From Dehalococcoidia bacterium UBA1151 (GTDB lineage Bacteria; Chloroflexota; Dehalococcoidia; Lucifugimonadales; Lucifugimonadaceae): a DNA stretch of 7,658 bases. Of this stretch, positions 6,434 through 7,658 are shown in pieces; the first letter of the stretch is position 1, and each line of letters starts with the position of its first letter. The position numbers were made by a program, and so were the translations under genes. Below the pieces are notes generated by a model. It saw only the letters and a list, made by a program, of their open reading frames with translations, was not told the origin of the DNA and did no database searches. The stretch is from assembly GCA_002311865.1 (NCBI GenBank), contig DBZV01000200.1, forward strand, positions 59,712 through 67,369, written 5' to 3'.

Positions 6434-7658
6434 TTAGTTCACCAGATCATCTGTTGCCGTCACAAGGCGGGTGTCCGGTTTGAAGTCCGCCCACGCGAAC
6501 CAGAAGTGGTCGCCATGAATCACGGGCGTTAACTCTGCCCCCAGTAGCTCCCCGGATATTGCCAGCCCAAACCTATCCCAGGTGGAACCAGTTTCGTTGT
6601 CGATGATCGTTCCATCAGGCCGGTTAGTAAACGTCAGAACGCGATTTTCAAGATCGCGGAAAAACATCGTCGTGGACCCAACAACGATTGGGCCTCCTGT
6701 GGAATCGGTGCGGCCAAAACCTGACTCTGTTTTATCGTCGAAAAAGACAACCACCGGGACGTCTCCAACAAGATCGTTTACAACGGGATTTTCGTTGAGA
6801 AATGAGAAAGCATAAGCGACGGGCCCCTTGCCGATATCAACGGCGGAGACTCGTTCGACAACGTGGATGCGACGGTCCGGGATCTCGAAGAAAAGGAATG
6901 GCTTATCGATTTCAGGCGAGTCATAACCCGGGTATGGCGCGGTATCGTAGTCGAAGTCAGTAATCTCAGGCCGGTCGAGGACTAGCCCATCTTTGAAACG
7001 ATCTGCGAAGGTCTCGAAGGACACCGTCTGGACCGGCAATGGTACGAGCCACAAACCAGCATCGTCTCCTACCAGCCCTTCTCCTGTGATCTGCTGCCAC
7101 ATCGTCTCTGTGACGTTGTCGTACATGACGAGGTCTGACTTTCTCAGGAACCCTGAAACGCCGAATTCCCGCACCGTTCCGTTCACGGTCCGTTCAAACG
7201 CCAGGGCGCTATTGCAGAGGGGGCAGTACGTGACGACTACTGGCAGTCCGCCAATGTCATCGTTCACGATCTCATGCTGCAGCAAGATATCCAGCGGGTA
7301 CGCACGCGCGTCGCCGTTTACTTCAACGACGATCACTGGCTCACGTGGATCAATACCCACGGTCAGATTCATGAGTGACGTAAATGTCGGATTGGAGATA
7401 GCGGGAATCGCATCCCGAGGGACGCTTTGCCCAAGCTCATCAAGCCGAACGGTACGGCGCTTGAAGTTGGTTTTCCAGCCCTCGAACTGAGAGCGAAACA
7501 CGAACGGCAATTCCGTGCTGCTGAACGGGGTATCGACAGATGGGTCAGGTGACACTGAAAAGATATCGCTCGGGAGCTCCCGGGCTTCGGGCGGAGACAC
7601 CGTTGGCGATGGTATTGGAGTGGGAACAGCGGTTGACGCGTTTGTCACCACAATTTCG
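6434..7658 (-). CDS. DUF3179 protein (N-terminus outside window)
   Basis: This is a DUF3179-family protein of which at least 405 residues are visible; its function is not established. Residue numbers count from the GTG at 7651. The hallmark is ARAYPLDILLQHEIVND (115-131), then GGLPVVVTYCPLCNSALAF (134-152, Cys143 and Cys146), FGVSGFLRKSDLVMYDNVTE (163-182) and MWQQITGEGLVG (184-195). The C-terminal half repeats this layout: PVAYAF...VVNDLVGDVPVVVFF (277-304), then IIDNETGSTWDRFGLAISGE (349-368) and FWFAWADFKPDT (383-394). The first visible residues are a Thr/Pro/Ser-rich linker (PTPIPSPTVSPPE, 10-22) like that of the TPR lipoprotein. The frame stays open past the GTG to the right edge. The real start, probably with a signal peptide or lipobox, is therefore likely outside the window, and the GTG is an unlikely start. 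The gene is convergent with the CoA-transferase gene. Family assignment is confident. Confidence 0.88.
   Translation of the reverse strand, partial: EIVVTNASTAVPTPIPSPTVSPPEARELPSDIFSVSPDPSVDTPFSSTELPFVFRSQFEGWKTNFKRRTVRLDELGQSVPRDAIPAISNPTFTSLMNLTVGIDPREPVIVVEVNGDARAYPLDILLQHEIVNDDIGGLPVVVTYCPLCNSALAFERTVNGTVREFGVSGFLRKSDLVMYDNVTETMWQQITGEGLVGDDAGLWLVPLPVQTVSFETFADRFKDGLVLDRPEITDFDYDTAPYPGYDSPEIDKPFLFFEIPDRRIHVVERVSAVDIGKGPVAYAFSFLNENPVVNDLVGDVPVVVFFDDKTESGFGRTDSTGGPIVVGSTTMFFRDLENRVLTFTNRPDGTIIDNETGSTWDRFGLAISGELLGAELTPVIHGDHFWFAWADFKPDTRLVTATDDLVN

Noticed and set aside
6993..7490. Plus-strand open frame of 165 codons opposite the DUF3179 gene
   Set aside because: It is antisense to the conserved CPLC region and is Ser/Thr-rich without any motif.
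7649..7651. GTG as the true start of the DUF3179 protein
   Set aside because: The sequence begins directly in a Thr/Pro-rich linker with no export signal, and the frame remains open to the window edge, so the start is probably outside the window.

Overview
The window looks like chromosomal DNA of a free-living bacterium. It holds six protein genes, two of them cut by the window edges, packed with very short gaps. I see no mobile element, phage gene, CRISPR array, tRNA or rRNA. The gene mix suggests a Chloroflexota lineage, possibly Dehalococcoidia or SAR202-like. That mix is a CaiB/BaiF-type CoA-transferase built as a tandem fusion, a DUF3179 protein, exported proteins with Thr/Pro-rich linkers, moderate-to-high GC, weak ribosome binding sites and several TTG starts. 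The assignment is inference from style and was not checked by search.

Layout, left to right. Bases 1-1290 hold two minus-strand genes: a YchF/OLA1-type P-loop NTPase whose 3' end is outside the window (1-882) and, upstream of it in transcription order, a small DUF1232 membrane protein (955-1290). A divergent, AT-rich gap (1291-1395) separates them from holA, the DNA polymerase III delta subunit (1396-2394, plus). holA ends 7 bp from the end of a convergent PHP-domain metal-dependent phosphoesterase (2402-3046, minus). A second divergent gap of about 200 bp (3047-3243) precedes a plus-strand pair. This pair is a TPR lipoprotein (3244-4143) whose end overlaps the start of a 779-residue tandem CoA-transferase (4091-6430). 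That gene ends 3 bp from the end of a convergent DUF3179 protein (6434 to the right edge, minus), whose N-terminus is outside the window.

The genes do not form one obvious pathway. holA and ychF are core housekeeping functions. The TPR lipoprotein and CoA-transferase are probably co-transcribed and translationally coupled, but their shared task is unclear. The most interesting features lie inside proteins. The CoA-transferase has two homologous halves, and only the second keeps the expected catalytic aspartate. The DUF3179 protein likewise has two homologous halves, and only the first keeps the CPLC cysteine pair. The YchF homologue carries Gln at the position where this family normally has a hydrophobic residue in place of the catalytic Gln. 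I see no convincing sign of a multi-gene undescribed system such as defence, biosynthesis or a mobile island.
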